Shown: positions 36,458 through 39,609 of the stretch, one piece after another | How the letters are laid out: each line of letters begins with the position of its first letter | Numbering within the stretch: the first letter of the stretch is position 1 | NCBI GenBank assembly: GCA_020719005.1 | Contig: DYQZ01000005.1 | Coordinates: forward strand, 1 to 39,609 | Length of the DNA stretch: 39,609 bases | Origin: Candidatus Omnitrophus sp. | Lineage (GTDB): Bacteria; Omnitrophota; Gorgyraeia; Zapsychrales; Fredricksoniimonadaceae | Reading direction: 5' to 3' | Position numbers and translations under genes: made by a program | The notes under the pieces: generated by a model | The model's database searches: none | What the model was told of the DNA's origin: nothing | The model's input: the letters and a program-made list of their open reading frames with translations, nothing else

Positions 36458-37753
36458 TTATTTACACCCGCAACCGCAACCACCGGCCGGCTTTTTCGTC
36501 TTCAGCGCAGCAATACCCGGCAGTTCTTTTCCTTCAAGAAGCTCCAAAGAAGCGCCGCCACCCGTCGATATATGCGACATCTTATCCGCCACACCAGCCT
36601 TGTTGACCGCGGAAACAGAGTCCCCTCCACCGATGACCGTGATGCAGTCAGGCAGGATCGAGATCGCCTTGGCAAGCGACATTGTTCCAGTCGCGAACTT
36701 CGGGAATTCAAAGACACCGACCGGCCCATTCCACAATACCGTACGCGCACCTTTGAGTACGTGAGTGAATTTCTGAATAGATAAAGGCCCGATATCCATA
36801 CCCATTTCATCATCTTCAATACCACCGCGCGCCACCTGACGAAAAGCCGTGTCAGCTGCAAATTCCTTGGTCACAATATGGTCGACGGGAAAATAAAGGT
36901 GAACGTTCATATCATGAGCCTTACCCAGGATCCTACGCGCCGTTTCGATCATATCTTCTTCAACAAGGGATATCCCGACAGCCAGCCCCTTTGCCTTCAA
37001 AAAAGTATAGGACATGCCGCCCGCAATGATCAAACGATCAACCTTGGTCAGCAAACTCTCAAGAACCGCAAGCTTGGAGGACACTTTGGCGCCGCCAATG
37101 ATGGCCACGAAAGGCTTCGCCGGATCATTCATGACTTTATCCTCAAGATACTCGATCTCTTTCTCCATCAAGAATCCTGCCACTGCCGGAAGAAAATGCG
37201 CCACTGCTTCTGTCGACGCATGCGCCCGGTGTGCAGAACCAAAAGCATCATTCACAAAAACATCGCCGTACTTAGCTAAAGCCTGTCCCATCTTTTCGCG
37301 CTCTGCCGCATCCTTGGATGTTTCTTCCTTGTGAAAACGGGTGTTCTCAAGCATCACGATCCCGCCGTCGGCAATGGCCGCGACCATCGCATCAGTCTCA
37401 GGCCCCATACACGCCGGCGCCAATTTGATATCCTTACCTAAAAGCTTGGCACACAGAGCCGCCACCGGCGCCATCTTATGCTTGCCTTCCAGGAATTTCT
37501 TCTCATCAAAAGGCTTTCCCTCTTTATCCGCCTTTTCCTTCGCCTTTTGCGCATCCTTCTTCGGATCACCTAAATGAGACATAAGAACAAGGCTCTTGGC
37601 CCCGTGCTCCAACACATATTTGATGGAAGGGAGCGCCGCACGGATACGGGTGTCATCCTGAACAACGCCGTCTTTCATAGGCACATTAAAGTCCACGCGC
37701 ATGAGGACTCTTTTCCCCTTAAGCTCAACATCTCTGATGGTCATTTTATTCAT
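36458..37753 (-). CDS. pgk: phosphoglycerate kinase (with C-terminal GGCGCGCK tail)
   Basis: GKRVLMRVDFNVPMKDG, LMSHLGDPK, VNDAFGSAHRAHAST, IIGGAKVSSKLAVLESLL, GGGDSVSA. Confidence 0.98.
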   Translation of the reverse strand: MNKMTIRDVELKGKRVLMRVDFNVPMKDGVVQDDTRIRAALPSIKYVLEHGAKSLVLMSHLGDPKKDAQKAKEKADKEGKPFDEKKFLEGKHKMAPVAALCAKLLGKDIKLAPACMGPETDAMVAAIADGGIVMLENTRFHKEETSKDAAEREKMGQALAKYGDVFVNDAFGSAHRAHASTEAVAHFLPAVAGFLMEKEIEYLEDKVMNDPAKPFVAIIGGAKVSSKLAVLESLLTKVDRLIIAGGMSYTFLKAKGLAVGISLVEEDMIETARRILGKAHDMNVHLYFPVDHIVTKEFAADTAFRQVARGGIEDDEMGMDIGPLSIQKFTHVLKGARTVLWNGPVGVFEFPKFATGTMSLAKAISILPDCITVIGGGDSVSAVNKAGVADKMSHISTGGGASLELLEGKELPGIAALKTKKPAGGCGCGCK

Positions 37754-37819
37754 AAAAACTCCTGGTTGAATGAACTCTCGTGCTCTTTGATCACATTTTA
37801 AGGCAAAAATAACTTCCCT

Positions 37820-37847
37820 ATTATATTGAGGCTCGGCTCTTTGTCAA
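37820..37847 (-). promoter_or_regulatory. consensus sigma70-type promoter for pgk (TTGACA-N16-TATAAT)
   Basis: -35 TTGACA (37842-37847) and -10 TATAAT (37820-37825) on the minus strand, both perfect consensus, 16-nt spacer. Confidence 0.78.
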
Positions 37848-37863
37848 ATCAAGGTTTTAGTAC

Positions 37864-39318
37864 TCAATTCATACGCCGAAAAAGTACCCAATGGTCACTA
37901 ACAAACATCGGAGTCCACATTTCTCCCAAACGAGAGAGGTCCTGGTCACCCCATTTTGGTCCCCATAAATAATAGCGAGTTCTAGGATCAGCCAGGATCT
38001 CGCGCACATTGGGCGTAAAAACAAAATTTTTGTAGCCTTTGCCATATATACCATTTACCTGAGCTACGATCGTCTCACAAGGCTCCCAGGCATTCCCGCG
38101 AACAACGGCACCAAGAGCCATCTCATGTTCAAAAAGCGAATTTGTCGCAAGCCATTTCATTAAGTTCGCCGTATCATATTGATAAACAGAATGGAACCTT
38201 AATGCTGACGCACTTACAACCAAGGCAAAAACAAATGATCCAACAGCCAACGCGATAAAATGAGCAGGCCGTAAAGCCTCCACTCTATCTGCCAAAAGAA
38301 CGGCGATCGTAAAGGCAAAGAAAATACCAAGCGGTGTGGCATAATGCCCCCAAGTAGACCATGGGAGAAGGATCAACACATAAGCAATATACGCGATCGA
38401 TCCGACCATAAACATCCATAAACGTGTAGCTGTCCATCTTTTTAAAGAGGAGCTCTTGACAAAGATCATCAATATCGCAGCTAGCAGTATCCATGGCGTA
38501 TGATATGCAAGGTCATTTCTAACCCACACTAGAATATTCTGTCCAATAACATTGAAATTTATGCTCGCATAAGTCGCTGAGTAGTCCTTCACCACCAGGA
38601 CCCTCAAAAAGATTGCATACCCGATCGCCGTCAAAAGACTTGCGATCCCAAAACCCATAAGCCCTTTCTTTCGATGAATAAAAGAAACAACGATCGAACC
38701 CCCTCCCAACGCAGCCATAACAGCAAAGAACGGCTCCTTACAGCCAACCGCCAATAATAGAAAGAAGATCCCGAACAAGAAAGGCCATTTGCGAACTCTT
38801 CCACCATTCTCTAGCCTCTGCTCAAAGGCATTTAAGAAAAACGTTGCGGAAAGACCAAAGAACAAAACACCAAGGATCTCATTAGTAGAAAGAAAAAAGA
38901 CCGCATCATAGGTTTTATAAAAAGACAACGCTACAAGAAGAAATAGCGGTGCCGCGAATTGACTACGTGTCACCCGAGATGCCAAAAGAGCCCAAAGTCC
39001 TAAGGCAAAAACACATTCAACCCAACGAAAGATATAAAAAGCTGTCGGAGAATAGGCAAAGATCTTATAAAATATCGCTGCATGTACATAATAAACAGGA
39101 ACAACCCGCCCGGTAGAAATAGATGTCGGGAACACAGACATGATCCGTTGCAGAATATTCCCCGGAATATTCATAAACTTGTAATCATCCATTAATCCCC
39201 AAGACCATCCGCCCAGAATAAAAGAAACCAAGATCACGATCAATGGGATGAACGCAAGGATCGGCCACACCTGCGCTGATGATATATTGAACTTTTTAGG
39301 ATCATCCTTATCCATCAA
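37864..39318 (-). CDS. polytopic membrane protein, glycosyltransferase (GT-C)-like topology, unknown function
   Basis: 484 aa, multiple TM helices. Confidence 0.75.
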   Translation of the reverse strand: MMDKDDPKKFNISSAQVWPILAFIPLIVILVSFILGGWSWGLMDDYKFMNIPGNILQRIMSVFPTSISTGRVVPVYYVHAAIFYKIFAYSPTAFYIFRWVECVFALGLWALLASRVTRSQFAAPLFLLVALSFYKTYDAVFFLSTNEILGVLFFGLSATFFLNAFEQRLENGGRVRKWPFLFGIFFLLLAVGCKEPFFAVMAALGGGSIVVSFIHRKKGLMGFGIASLLTAIGYAIFLRVLVVKDYSATYASINFNVIGQNILVWVRNDLAYHTPWILLAAILMIFVKSSSLKRWTATRLWMFMVGSIAYIAYVLILLPWSTWGHYATPLGIFFAFTIAVLLADRVEALRPAHFIALAVGSFVFALVVSASALRFHSVYQYDTANLMKWLATNSLFEHEMALGAVVRGNAWEPCETIVAQVNGIYGKGYKNFVFTPNVREILADPRTRYYLWGPKWGDQDLSRLGEMWTPMFVSDHWVLFRRMN

Positions 39319-39424
39319 TAACCTCCAACATTTACCTTCCCAACGCCGTTATAGATCTGATCAGGCTCAAAAAACAAAAATACCACATCTAAATAATAAG
39401 AATAAAACCCGAATCTTTATCAGA

Positions 39425-39609
39425 TCAAGGTTTTAGAAGCGCTTGATCATCACTTTCCCCACTAAAGACCGGAGGCACGACCATCAGAAAACCCGCCATA
39501 GCCCAAAAGATCGCCGTAAGTTGGGACGAATACAACGTTGTATCAAAGAAACTATGCACCAGAACACCGCACCATCCGGCTAAAAATGCAAATAACATAC
39601 CTCGTTTGA
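39425..39609 (-). CDS. C-terminus of an O-antigen-ligase-like membrane protein (partial, runs off the window)
   Basis: minus-strand translation ...LFAFLAGWCGVLVHSFFDTTLYSSQLTAIFWAMAGFLMVVPPVFSGESDDQALLKP*. Confidence 0.6.
   Translation of the reverse strand, partial: KRGMLFAFLAGWCGVLVHSFFDTTLYSSQLTAIFWAMAGFLMVVPPVFSGESDDQALLKP

Noticed and set aside
1-39609. CRISPR arrays, rRNA genes, prophage or transposase genes, defence systems
   Set aside because: No regularly spaced repeats, rRNA motifs, transposase/integrase or defence-family signatures were seen. The only excisionase-like protein is a lone HTH gene next to smc without an integrase.

Overview
The window (39.6 kb) is bacterial chromosomal DNA. 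Every well-supported gene is on the minus strand, and most of it is conserved housekeeping sequence. Gene content and layout suggest a Candidatus Omnitrophota/OP3-like or related deep-branching bacterium, but this is an inference and was not tested.

In transcription order (high to low coordinate) the blocks are:
1. Partial O-antigen-ligase-like gene, then a polytopic membrane protein.
2. pgk-tpiA-secG-oppABCDF, a membrane-TPR protein, glgC, fabV.
3. An exported protein with a probable frameshift in its signal peptide, then a lipoprotein.
4. HTH gene-smc.
5. cvpA-dnaG-rpoD.
6. tRNA-Ile(CAU), tRNA-Val(CAC), a zinc-ribbon protein, rnhA-family gene/rnpB, yebC-ruvC-ruvA-scpB-pheA-hisC-aroF-tyrA-cmk-lepA-lepB-lipoprotein-pgsA-plsY.
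7. A small accessory-looking region with two hypothetical genes.

The most notable observations are:
- The 5' domain (P1/P2/P3/CR-I) of the RNase P RNA gene is embedded in the 3' end of an RNase HI-family ORF.
- A 121-bp multi-hairpin palindromic element lies between the two tRNA genes, and a separate ~127-bp giant hairpin lies between rpoD and tRNA-Ile.
- A 1-nt frame break falls in a pyrimidine-rich tract encoding a signal peptide, a candidate for phase variation, decay or a sequencing error.
- Several operator-like palindromes sit next to good sigma70-type promoters.

I did not find a clear-cut novel multi-gene defence or mobile system.
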